A DNA stretch of 64,000 nucleotides. Source: Berberis thunbergii (taxonomy: Eukaryota; Streptophyta; Magnoliopsida; Ranunculales; Berberidaceae). The notes under the pieces are model-generated. The model had not been told where the DNA came from. It saw only the letters and a list, made by a program, of their open reading frames with translations, and made no database searches. Of this stretch, positions 35,801 through 46,614 are shown in pieces. Where the stretch lies: contig QNQO01006947.1 of assembly GCA_003290165.1 (NCBI GenBank), positions 248,001 through 312,000 of the forward strand. The letters are read 5' to 3'. Each line of letters opens with the position of its first letter. Within the stretch, counting starts at the first letter, position 1. The position numbers were made by a program, and so were the translations under genes.

Positions 35801-37202
35801 GAGTTTGTCAACATATCAGGCAAACAGTTCAAAGACAAGGAAAAGGCGGATGCTACAGCCACGGGATCAAATGAACGTCAAAGGAATTGATATATGCTCT
35901 ACATTGCGTCTGCCCTGGGAAAAAAACACCCTCCTCTCGAACAAACCTATATTAAAGTCGAAAGATCAATACTCTGAATACCTTAGCAGTAGAGACAAAT
36001 TCGACCAAAGTCACTTGCAAAGGAACTAACAAACATCCGACCCTACAAGCAATGTCAAACAGAGAGCAATAACGACCCAAGCAAATAAGGTCATAAATTA
36101 GAGGGAATAGCAGAGGCACAAACTCCAATGCAAGGATTGACACTAGCAACGCAGGAATAAAAAAATAAACGCTCCACAAAGTAACGTAGCCATTCTAGGA
36201 GAACGACAACTAAAATGGTCAAAAATCAATAAAGTTTCATTTTCAAAATCGACATCTCACAAAAGGAAAACAACTTCATAGCACAGCTATAAAATACAAT
36301 CGGCGCTAAAAGCCCAAAAGGAATTAGGACGCAAGTTAGGTATTCACAATAAACTTCTAGTTCGATCAACCAAAGAAGTCAGCGTTGAACACCCGAGTCA
36401 AACTAAAAATATAAACTTTGAATTGATCGAGGTTTTGAGTTAATGGAGTAAAAGTTGGACAAACGAGTCAACTAAATGAAATGACTTCGATCGACTAGAG
36501 TGTTGCACAAAAGGATGCAAGAGTTGGATACTCGAGTCAAACTAAAAACATAAACTTTGAATAGACCGAGGTGTCGAGTTAACGAAGTAAAAATTGGACG
36601 AATGAGTCAACTAAATGAAATAACTTCGAGTTGACTAGAGTGTCGCACAAAACAAAGCAAAATTTAAACACCTGAGTCAAACTAAGTACATAAACTTCGA
36701 ATCGACTGAGGTGTCGAGTTAATAGAGTAAAAGTTTCAACTAAATGAAATGACTTCTAGTCGACTAGAGTGTCGCACAAAACGAAGTAAGAGTCGGATGC
36801 TCGAGTCAAACTAACACGGAAACCTTGAATCAACCAAGACGTCGAGTTGATGAAGTAAAGGTTAAACAGACAAGTCAACTAGGTAAAGTGACTTCGGGAC
36901 GACTAGAGCGTTGCACCAACAAAACAAATTGAACGAACGAGTCAAATGAGAAAAATAACTTTGTGTCACGACGAGTTAGCGAAGTAAGAGATCAAATGGA
37001 TAATTCAACAAAGTAAAAGATAAGCTAACAAAACAGTTTTCCTCAAAAAATTCAGAGATATTAAACACAAGATCAAGACAACAACAAATAAACAAAGTCG
37101 ATAAATGAGCTAATTCTTATTATTCAAAATCCTTTCGATTACATTCAAAAGTAGCAATGGAAGACTAAAGGGAAAAATCTATAACAACTTCGACAATATC
37201 GC

Positions 37203-39500
37203 TTACAGGAGCCGAATCAACAACGGGGACTCATTCTTCAAGAGGAGGAGGCAGTTCTTCGGCCATTGGGACACCCGGAGGATCTTCAACGACACCTTCC
37301 ACGTCCTCAAAAGTCTGATAAACCAGATGACGATACTGGAACAAGTCAACACCAAGACCCTCGATATAATCCAAAAGTTTAGTCTGACCATCAACAACGC
37401 GTTGCTAGTGTACCACCTCCATAACACATAGTCTATCCTTAACATAATCATTTTCACTTCCTCGGTATTAGTGAGCATCACAGAGGAGTCGACCTTTGCC
37501 TCGTCAAGTGAAGACAACATATGCTCACCCTTTTCTCAGCAATATCACAATTGTTAGAGTGCTTTATCATGGCCCATGCGACCTCATCATGAAACGCCTT
37601 CTAAGAAGAAAGTTTTTTCTCCACATCGTACAAACGTGTGCGGATGCCTTCTAGGTCATCTCTTAGGGATTCAAGCACGACCAGATATCGGTCATGTGCA
37701 CCTTCCACCTCGACCAACGACCTTGGTTCGTCAAGAACATTGCATTTCTAACGCTTTATACTAGTAAAACACATGGGAGAATACCATCAGCATGGAAAGC
37801 CTCCTCTCCAAAGAAACCATAAGACCGTGATTGACCTGATGACTCAAGCCCGTCACTTCTGAATAGGCAAGATGATTCATCCCCTCCATTACAAGCCTAA
37901 CACCATCCTCAAGATGAAGGTTCAGATTTAGCACGGACATCGAGGGCCTCTCCACTGGCCGCCTATGCCATTCATTTATCAGCTTGCGTGCACCATCCTG
38001 CACGCCAAGATGAGAAAACCAATAGAACTTTCCATCCAATTTAAACCGGATCTCCTCAAGAGTAGGTTCTTTCCAACTGACCCACGAATGAAGAACGCAA
38101 GGATCGGGTAGTATGGAAGAACCATTACCACCCATGGTAGGGAAAGACGAAGGAACGAAAGGAGAATCTCCATCACCTTCTCGTCGCTCAGCAAAAACAA
38201 AAAAAATGGTAGTAGAAGGATTCAAGTAAGCTACAGAAGGAGGAACCTCCATCCCTTCGCCAGCAATAGGGGAAAAAGGAGGACAAGACTGCAACTTGGG
38301 AACCCGATCATGACTGAAAAGCTCTTTAGATTGAACAATAGCCAATTGGAGCATCTTGTCGTCCAAATACTGAGGATCCTCATCAGAACACTTAACAACA
38401 TCAAGACCACCATAAGCAGAAAAACACTTCTTTTCCTGACGTCCAACGGACGAACAATATCTTTCTCACTCCTCTCCAAAGCCAGCTTCATCTCTTTTGC
38501 CTCCTGCAAAGAGCATCGGTCCTCCCTCGAAGGATCTCTATCAACAAAAACAGGATAAAGAGTCGTGCGACGTACAAAATCAACAAGCCGTTTCTTCTTC
38601 GGCATGTGGTTGGAAGACAGAAACAACTGTTTCGACAGACTAATAGGCCTCACTACTTTTCTTTTCCTAGAAGAACGATCGGTAGCATTACTGTCAGGAG
38701 CAATAAGATTCGTAACATCAGAGCTCACTTTCCGATCAATGACCACTTCATCACCGGTAGCACATGCAACAATCTCTGCAGCCTGCCTCTCAGTCAACAA
38801 AGCCCTTTCAGTCACATTCATGATGTATAGACCATTGCGCCTCACCTTATTATCAGTAAGAAAGGAGTCTAATGGAACTACCCGAAGCCCCAGAAAGCAC
38901 TCATTGATAATCTACTCCTCAGTAGTCAATTTTATAATTCGATGCTTAATAGGAACTCGGAAGGACCTTACTATTGAAAGACCGCGCAAATTGAAGTAGC
39001 CAGAACCATCAAACGCATAAAATCAAATCTGCGACCAGCCCCTGATGTCATCATTAAGGTTACCAAAACACGCAGGAGAATACAAGAAACATATATGGTT
39101 GGGCCTCACGCTGAACCCCACCAAAGAGTACAAGATTCAAGGGGTTAAAAAGATAATAGAAAAAATGGCCCTAGCATACGTGGAAACCATAACCCTCCAA
39201 CCATTCTGACCCATTTGAGCAAGAGGAATACCCAAAAGTCCAACTATAACTAGAATAGCTCCGGAACCGGGAACCGAAAACCAGCGTAGAACATGCGAGG
39301 ATAAAGTGCGATATATCCCTTCCTCGAGCAACAAGGACTGTCATTTTTGCAAGAAAGAATGATTTCAAGGTCGTCAGGCAAAGAATAATTGGAACGGATA
39401 CTATCTAGGGTAGCCTGAGAGGCTTTGTTTGGGGAAAAATGAGCGTCACAAGTATAAATTTGATCACCAACCAACATGACACCAACAGGCATCATAAACA
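37203..39500 (-). pseudogene. Antisense ORF of the Tat element (putative gypsy-type transposase/PMD-like protein)
   Basis: On the strand opposite to gag, between the tandem repeats and the 3' LTR, several frames encode parts of one protein. Landmarks are YSLPDDLEIILS, KGYIALYPRMFYAGFRFPVP then LLGIPLAQMGQNGW (39495-39150), and a hydrophilic part with PKKKR and RKRKVV (38845-38231), then WVSWKEPTLEEIRFKLDGKF (38366-37761). It resembles the 'putative transposase gypsy type' family found as antisense genes of Tat elements. It needs two or more frame changes, so it is probably decayed or has introns. Its function is not known. Confidence 0.6.
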
Positions 39501-39804
39501 GGAAAGAAGAAATTGAGGAAAAAGAGGCAGTATAGGAAAAAAAATTACACTAACAGCAAAGATGACGTGAAGAAAAAAGAAAAGTAGCCACAACACCTTT
39601 TAAACAATTGGGAAACAAAGAGACCACTCACGGGGCGACAAACGAGACATAATGGCGAACTAGAAATGTGCGCGAAAACGTATAGACAACGAAGTAACCA
39701 AGATGATCAAGAAACTAAAAGTCATTTAGCATCAAGTTCAGTGCAAAAGCGCAATCAAAATACCAACCGCCACACAGTTAGTGGATACGTAAACATACCC
39801 ACTA

Positions 39805-40382
39805 ACTGAGGGGGAGTAGCTGGTGATACATAAAAATAGACCAATCATCAAGGCCGTACACGTGGCATGAAGACCCTTCTCAAGAATACAACACCTGACC
39901 TATTGGGCCAGCTCATAAAACCAAAGAAGAATGAAGCCAATTATAGAGGCGCGAACTAGGCCCACTACTAAGGAGACGTAAGCAAGATCCAAATCCAGAC
40001 CCAATTAAATTAAAGACCAAGTCAGGCTCGACCGAGTTCCCTCATAAAGAAGGAAAACGTTGCACCAAGAAAGAGCCGTAGAGGGACTTAGACCTTCATG
40101 AATGCATCTCCATTAAGGAGAAGACTGTTACAAAAACATATCCGTTGCACCTCAAATGCTTAAGTCACACAGAGAGTTAACCATGACCATTATAAAAGGT
40201 AAGGGGAACATTCGACAAAGGTATACAATTTTAACTGAGTTTTTCCAAATTTACATCATTTGTCCAACTGAGTTATTGACTTAAGCATCGGAGTGCCTTC
40301 GACCACCATAAAGGTGGTATTTGGCAGTCTAACAGTTGTTTTGCAGGTCATACTCACAGGAGAACGATTTTTGGACGCATCA
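39805..40382 (+). repeat. Tat element 1 polypurine tract and 3' LTR
   Basis: The polypurine tract ACTGAGGGGGAGTAGC (39805-39820) is followed by the LTR, 39821-40382, starting TGGTGATACATAAAAAT. It is diverged from the 5' LTR by many substitutions, indicating an older insertion than the Copia element. Confidence 0.8.
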
Positions 40383-41073
40383 AAAGTAATTAACATCGGT
40401 CTCATACGTACAAATCTTACAATTTCTACACAGGGAGGTGATCAATTCGCAAAATGTCAAAGGAGGAAATTAGTATTGATGCCGAATTTGAAGAACTAAT
40501 TAAGGAGATGAATAAAACCACAAGGCTAGTTGAAGAAACTGTGGCGTTCCGAAAAATAGGTGATCAATTGCAGAACAATACAACTATCAAAATTCAGATT
40601 GAACATGTTCTTGGAGTTGATTACTCACACTTGCGATGGTTATTTATGGTTTAGGCACTTTCCAATTTTTGTTACACATCACAATTTTAGTTGGCATTGT
40701 CAATCTTGTTGAAGCGTAAATTTCCTGGTTTGATCAATGACATAGAAGCTTATGATCCTAGAATGACCCCTGCAGATTCTATGGTCATGAAGGCAATGGG
40801 CTGCAATGTTCTTTTGGTTAACGAAGAGTACTATAGGAGAGTTGTTGATAAACTAATATTGTTTTTCATGGTGTACTCTGAAGTTGAGCTCTTTAAGAAC
40901 TTGGCTTCTTAAGGAAGACCTAATGAGAGGAGGAAGATATTATGTCGGAAGCATTCTCAAGCACACAATTGAGTTTGAAATTGATAATTTTGATTTCAAA
41001 TTTTTTTTTATAGAAACCAATTGATAGGATGAGTTGGCATTTTTTCAACTTGTCTCCTGACATTTACATGGAG

Positions 41074-44000
41074 CTGGGATGCACGGACTCAGATACATGT
41101 GTCGTGTCGGACACGGATACAACACAACGACTCAACAATTTTAAAAAAACTAGGACTCGGCGACACGTTAAACCTTATTTTTATATTTTGTTAAAAAACT
41201 ATTAACATAATGTCACAACTCATAAACAATAATTAATAATCCAAGCATATAAAACATCTAGATGCATAATAATTTGTAAATTTAAGGAGCTTATAGTATC
41301 ATGTCACAACTCACAATTCATCTAGTCAAAACATAATAGATTGATAGTTTGATACTTGACTCAAAAGTATCAACTTTAAGTCCCAAACATATGGAACGTC
41401 AACAAAAAAAAGGACATAGATTTTTACTATTGCCATTCTATATGTCTTGACCATCGATCGTCCTCGTCACACTCCCATCATTAAATAGCACAGATTCTAA
41501 CTCAGGTTCATCAAGAGAAAGATTGGCAACCTCAAGTATGCTAGCAACATCCAAATCCAATGAATCAAATGCATCTCCTCCGAGATCCCACATCCTTGTC
41601 TCACCTTGTTTGTATTCTGGATTTCTTCTTGATAAAAGGCGAATATTAGAATGCACATATACCAAATCTACAGCTCGTTGCGGGGTCAACTGATTCCTTT
41701 TCAACGAGTGGATGTTGTTATACGAACTCCAATTCCTCTCGCAACAAGAGGAAGAACAAGGTTGCCCGAGCAACTTCAAAGCCAAAGCTCTGAGTAATGG
41801 TGTAGAAGAACCATGAGCAAGCCACCAAATGTTTAGTTCTAGGTGTGTTCTATTTAGTAAAAAATCACTTTCTGCAAATTGTCCCAAACACCTTGAAAAC
41901 TTTGCAAACTCTGTAACAACCATTCTTCTTTCCTCAACATTAGGAAAGTATCTCTTCAAGCATTTTTCCTTCTATTTTGAAATGGCATCATCACAATCTA
42001 GGGAAACACGATTAGGAGCCCCTTCAATCCATCCTCTGCTATCACAAATTAATATTATAAACCTAACCCAAAATTTCTAAACTAAGTAGGATAAGAATAA
42101 TGCAAAACTTAAGTTACCTTGGATTTAAGGAATGTGCTAAACAATGTAGTGGTGTGTTGTTTTTCTCCCATCTATCAACCAATATATGATGCACAAAATT
42201 TTGATTCCTCATCATTTGCCTTCCCTTCATGGCGATAAATAATTTGCTTCACTTTTTCAATCATAGCATCCCACATCTCATACACCAAGTGAAGACAAGG
42301 CCATCGGTATCAAAGCCCTCCGCAACATTGTATACATCGGTTCCGTGAAACAAAGTATGTAGTCCACTTTGTCCCACCACAAGTCATCCAATAACTTTCC
42401 CTTGACAAACCATGCTTTCTCAACATCATCTTCCCTTTAGGAATCCCACTGATCACCAATCACCATACTTTGGAGGCTACTTTTAATGTCTTTCAGCATT
42501 TTGAGCATAATTATAATTGAAGCAAAGCGGGTCTCTGCAATAGATAGCAACTTCAAGTTTGAATGCTCATTGAACATGTGCAATCTCATAGAATGGTTCA
42601 TGATAAAGTTCTTGATTTGCATGTCGTCCCCAATAATATCAACAATCCAACTACACTCATTGTAGGCATTTTCATTTGAAAGTGTGTTCTTTGGGGCACA
42701 CATGTTTTTCAAAGCAAGGTTGAGAGTGTGGACTACACAAGGTGTCCAAAAGATTTGAGGGTATTGATTCTCAGTAAGTAAACCTGCAGCTTTGCAAACT
42801 AGAGCATTGTTGGTTATGACTTGGACCACATTACTAGGCCCAACCTCATTAATGACTTTTTTTATCAAACTGGCAATGAAATATTTATCTTTGACATCTC
42901 CTTCACAATTAAAAACCTTCAAAAATATTGGACCACCCTCATTAATTACTATGAAATTAATAAGAGGCCTCCTTTGAGCATCGCTCCACCCATCACAAAC
43001 AATGGTTGCTTCTTTAGCCTTCCATGTGAACTTTGTTGCCTCCAATAACCTTTCAACGTTATCTCTTTCTTTTCGAAGCAAAGTCGTCCTCAATGCATTG
43101 TACCCAAGTGGCTTGTAACCACTAATAGACTTAGCGTTATTTGATGAAAAGATGAAGGCATTCTGATAATACGGATTCTTTACAAGGTTGAAAGACAATG
43201 CAACTGAGTAAAACATCCTTGCAATCAAAGCATCTAACTCTTGACGATCATTGAGATTGAAAGCATCCGCAATCGGATTATTTGTTGCTCTCATTTTCAT
43301 TGAATCATCAATAGCAATGGATGGACTTACGCCACCACTCGTACCTGCGCAACTACCTTGAGTTGAGTCCCTTGAAGGAGGTAAAGGAACATTACGCGTA
43401 CGGGCATTTTCTGTTCTTAATGCAGCTTCTTCAACAAGCTTGTGTACCTCTATATATTGTTCGGAAGAGATCTTATCGTAAATAGCTATCCCACGATTGT
43501 TTTTCCTTCAACAAGTGGTTCCTTATTCTAGTATGGGATTCTGTATATTCATTTTTGCAAAAGTTGCACCACCACCTTTGATTCCCTCCACCTTCATTTG
43601 GTTTTCTTATTCGCGTGACATGCCTCCAAAGAGGAGAATTATCATCTCCGCTCATTTGGCCTACAACTTTACATATAAAAACATGAAAAGAAACATGGAT
43701 TAAAAAACAAATTTGGTTGCAGGTAGTATTGCTAGAATAGATATATAATTTAATTGCAACTTGAAGGTAGTATTTAAGATCGACAGTTTTTGACATGTTG
43801 CAAACTTGCAGGTAGTATTGCTTAAATATTTTACAGCAAATGGAAAAGGACAGGAGAAGAACTTACAGAAAGAGAAATACTGCAGCCAGCAAATGAAGAG
43901 TTGAAGACAAGTTAGAAAACAATCAGATCCAGATGTGAACTCCTAAAAAAAATAAAACTAACCCATTCTCAGAAATTGAGTATGGTAGGCTGGTAGCCAA

Positions 44001-44927
44001 GGCAAGTACTCATTGAAACTCTGGCTAAGATGCTTCCAGAACCAAAAAAATTCAAATAACTAAGAAGAAATGTAAGAATTTATGTTATTTTGTATAAATA
44101 TGATAAATCTAAAGTCTCAATACCAGTAGATTGAGCAATTCTTCTAATTTCTTCAGAAGCAATGTGCTACAATCTACATGCATCAGTCGTGGGCACTTGA
44201 GAAAATATGAAAAATCCTAATGTCTATTTTCTGATGACAGCCAAGGTACAACGACTTGGCAAGGTAAGGATGTTCGCCTTTTATCAGCTAGTAAGATTAG
44301 AAATCTTAAATTATATTCCCCTCTTGAAAACTCTTTTATCATTATGTTGAGCACTTGAGCATAACTAGGAAAGATACTTGAGTGTAACTTACAGAAGAAT
44401 CGAAGAACATAAGTTACAAAAATGTTGAAGGACAGAGAGTGAGAGACGAACCTGAGAGATGGAGCTTCACTGCTTCAATCGTCGATTGTTTCAGTGGGAA
44501 GCTTCTTCTTCTTCTTCTTCTTCTCAATACATCTTCTTCACGCAACAGTCCGACAGAGCTTCAGTCCGGTTTCGTCCTTTTCCTTTTTCCTCTTCTTCCT
44601 CTTCCTTCTTTCTTTTCTTCCTCCTCTTTCTTTCTCTTCGTTTGTTCTATTGTCTGCAAATGAGTTTGAGAAGGATAAAATCAGGGAGTTAGGTTTTATA
44701 TTGGGGCTTTTAATCTCCTCCGTCCGATCATATTAAGATCTGGAAAAAAAAGTTATTTGCATCCATTTTCACCCAACCGAATCTGGACTGTGTCCAAGCT
44801 GTGTCTGGACCAAGTCAGGTTGACTGACATGTTGACCGCGAGTTGGATACGTGTCGCACGCGTATCCATAACTGACACGCGTTTTACTAGGATTCGGAGG
44901 GTTTTTCCGAGAATCCGTGCTTCCTAG
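41074..44927 (-). mobile_element. hAT transposon with decayed transposase, 3854 bp, TSD ACATGGAG
   Basis: Ends CTGGGATGCACGGAC and, inverted, CTAGGAAGCACGGAT are flanked by ACATGGAG (41066-41073, 44928-44935). Paralogous copy A has the intact site near 13417. The interior carries a transposase gene on the minus strand (43655 down to 41438). The right part holds a pyrimidine-rich block (CTTCTTCTTC, 44500-44660), likely the promoter side. Confidence 0.92.
41438..43655 (-). pseudogene. hAT transposase with BED zinc finger, DUF659 and dimerisation domains
   Basis: The ATG at 43655 begins MSGDDNSPLWRHVT, followed by a BED-type finger (CNFCKNEY...HTRIRNHLL). A one-base frame change follows near KEK. 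The next frame holds a DUF659 domain (TIVCDGWSDAQRRPLINFIV at 43030-42960, then ITNNALVCKAAG). A TAA stop at about 42437 interrupts it. The C-terminal part (41959-41438) has the hAT dimerisation region (LALKLLGQPCSSSCCERNWS, then LVYVHSNIRLL). Several stops and shifts mean no active enzyme is made. The element moved by the family's cut-and-paste mechanism. Confidence 0.85.
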
Positions 44928-45206
44928 ACATGGAGGCTTTATTGACTGGTATAATTCGTGTTACGTTACATTACATTATATTTGTTTCTCCTCACAAGTT
45001 ATATATATTTTTTCTTTCTTCGATTTACCATCTACCATGGTCATTAATTCCACACATTTGACTCTTTTCTTTGGATGGACCACAAAGACGATAATGAAGA
45101 TAGTAGAAGATGGCATTATTACTATAAACAATGACGAATATGAAGTGATTTTGATTTAGACAAATATTTTGTCTACAACAGAATGACGGGGTGAGTTCCT
45201 CTTAAC

Positions 45207-45208
<2 letters not shown>

Positions 45209-45237
<29 letters not shown>

Positions 45238-45240
45238 TAC
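45209..45240. repeat. (AT)n microsatellite
   Basis: A run of about 30 bases of AT repeats with one G interruption, within the non-coding part of copy B. Confidence 0.85.
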
Positions 45241-45894
45241 CTTCATCTTACATTATAAACTCCAATATCATTTCTTAGATACAAAGTTAACATACTTTTC
45301 TGTTGTTTTACATTTATAATTGGAGCACGGAAACATCAGCTGAGCCTTTCGAAATCTAAGGCACTACTGAAGCTGAAGATGAAGATGAACGTTATGATGA
45401 CTGGGCTTGGTATTTTCATAGGTATCGGTGTCCACATATGTATAATTCATCAGTTCATGGTAGCACTGGCTGTATCAAGCTAAACTTTGGCGCTAAAGAT
45501 TCTGACCATAGCATCAGCAGCCAAGTGGGGTATGGTGGGATATTTTGCAACGAGTGCAAGGAGTGTCTAGCATCTTACATTGGCAATATTTCATATGGTG
45601 ATGAATCAATGGATGTGAGTGTGGAGGCTCTCAGAGTTGCATTAAAATGTCTTCAAGAGCATTTACCATCACTTCAGTTACAAAGTTGATAATTGAAGGA
45701 AATGATTTTCATGTCATCAACTGAGCTAATCGTGGATTATGGATTATGAATTTGTTGGAAAGCCTGGATAAGTGTGTAATTTGGCAGATCAACGAGAAGG
45801 AAAATGCAATGGCCATCCCGTTAGCAGAGAAGGGAGCTACTGTCAAGGATTTGCTTGTTCCACACATAGAAACTAGGAGCAACTTGTGAAGAGT

Positions 45895-46379
45895 CTATTC
45901 AAAATTTCACATCAGAAAATCTTAAACCATTTTTAGTTTTCATTTTTTGCACTAGATATTGCTTAATGTTCTTATCTCTGTTCTTTCAAGTGCACTCAAA
46001 TTGATTAAATGAGCTCAATATTATAAGTTTTTGTTTTTTCCTCAACTTGTTATATAAAAAAAATAACGCGATTTTATTTTTCTTTTTCACTAACATGTTC
46101 GAGGAGACCCTTTTCAAATTTAAAAGGACCATTCATCGATTATTTATTTTCCCCTATTATAGTAAAATGTAACGTGAAGCGAAAGGATCATGAAGCTAAC
46201 TAGCCTTACTCAGTACATGGAGCATAGGATAGCAATGTCAACTAACTTCCATGATATTGTAAATCATATCTTATCCATCCTACATCTTGTCCAATCTCAT
46301 TGAACATGAGTCCTCCACATCACCATAGATAACAATCACAATCTCATCTTACTCTCCCTTTACAAACTACCGGAAAATT
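45895..46379. other. Spacer between copy B and the plastid RNP gene, likely promoter region
   Basis: AT-rich. No coding sequence is recognised. It should contain the promoter of the gene starting at 46615, but I cannot name a TATA box with confidence. Confidence 0.35.
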
Positions 46380-46553
46380 CTAGGGGTCGAGGGAGGGAAC
46401 GAGGGAGGGAGCGAGGGATGGGTGGTAACCACCCATCCGCCTCGAGATAAGCAACATCTCATATTTCGAATTTGATGCGCTTATCTCGAGGCAGATGGGT
46501 GGTTACCACCCATCCCTCGCCCCCTTTCCCTCGCTCCCTCCCTCGATCTGTAG
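46380..46553. repeat. 174-bp inverted repeat (MITE-like hairpin) at the 5' end of the plastid RNP gene
   Basis: The arms (46380-46452 and 46476-46553) are inverted copies: TCGAGGGAGGGA, GCGAGGGATGGGTGGTAACC and CACCCATC.GCCTCGAGATAAGC. The loop is about 23 bp. It includes an ATG at 46495 that is in frame with the gene downstream. No TSD could be fixed, so the origin as a small MULE or MITE is a guess. Confidence 0.65.
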
Positions 46554-46614
46554 CAAAGCTCCAAACTACCACTTCGACTTCTCCACCCACCCGACCACCA
46601 CCGCTAATACCACC

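Larger units (their letters stand above)
26936..36918 (+). repeat. 1.33-kb tandem duplication inside the Tat element, first unit split by an insertion
   Basis: Unit 1 is 26936-27134 plus 34448-35584. Unit 2 is 35585-36918. Both begin CCCAATCATGAGTGAATAAC and end CGACTAGAGCGTTGCACC. Each contains the GCATTGGATCTAGAGAGG target, a middle part, and about four units of a roughly 138-bp tandem repeat (35050-35590; 36380-36910) with shared words GAGTTGGACACTCGAGTCAA and GACTAGAGTGTCGCACAAAA. The 5-bp ATCTA in unit 2 is the empty site of the insertion in unit 1. Confidence 0.85.
25097..40382 (+). mobile_element. Tat-type Ty3/Gypsy element without pol, 15.3 kb with nested insertion
   Basis: LTRs at 25097-25665 and 39821-40382 are diverged direct repeats, both starting TGGTGATACATAAAA and ending CGCATCA. 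The flanks AGAGT and AAAGT match at 4 of 5 positions. A polypurine tract (ACTGAGGGGGAGTAGC) ends at 39820. Internal order is gag (26180-26930), a 1.33-kb duplicated segment with tandem repeats (26936-36920), then an antisense ORF (39500-37203). No protease, RT or integrase is present, so it depended on another element. Antisense ORFs and 3' tandem repeats are known of the Tat lineage. It carries the nested 27135-34447 element and is 8.0 kb without it. Confidence 0.8.
40440..45890 (+). pseudogene. SRR1/RNase H-like gene copy B, split by a hAT element
   Basis: First block (40454-41073): SRR1 family, with VIYGLGTF then, after a one-base frame change, LALSILLKRKFPGLINDIEA, YDPRMTPADSMVMKAMGCNV and LFFMVYSEVELFKNL. 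SRR1 acts in phytochrome-dependent light and clock signalling in Arabidopsis. The motif DELAFF/TSWHFF-like region follows at 41030. After the hAT insertion (41074-44927) the sequence resumes, and at 45370-45890 an RNase H-like domain follows: WAWYFHRY, CIKLNFGAKDSDHSIS, GYGGIFCNECKECLASYIG, VEALRVALKCLQEHLP, then in a shifted frame VIWQINEKENAMAI. A TAA at 45890 closes it. The fusion of an SRR1 part with an RNase H part recurs in copy A, so it is ancestral. Frame changes make this a pseudogene or a gene with small introns. Confidence 0.65.

Noticed and set aside
35050..36960. CRISPR-like regular repeats
   Set aside because: The repeated units are contiguous, about 138 bp long and diverged, with no unique spacers. 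They are a tandem repeat in a plant retroelement.
39137..39368. Several 65-codon minus-strand ORFs
   Set aside because: They are overlapping frames of the antisense ORF region and are covered there, not separate genes.
44439..44736. Overlapping Ser/Phe/Leu-rich ORFs
   Set aside because: They come from a CTT-rich microsatellite-like stretch in the hAT element.
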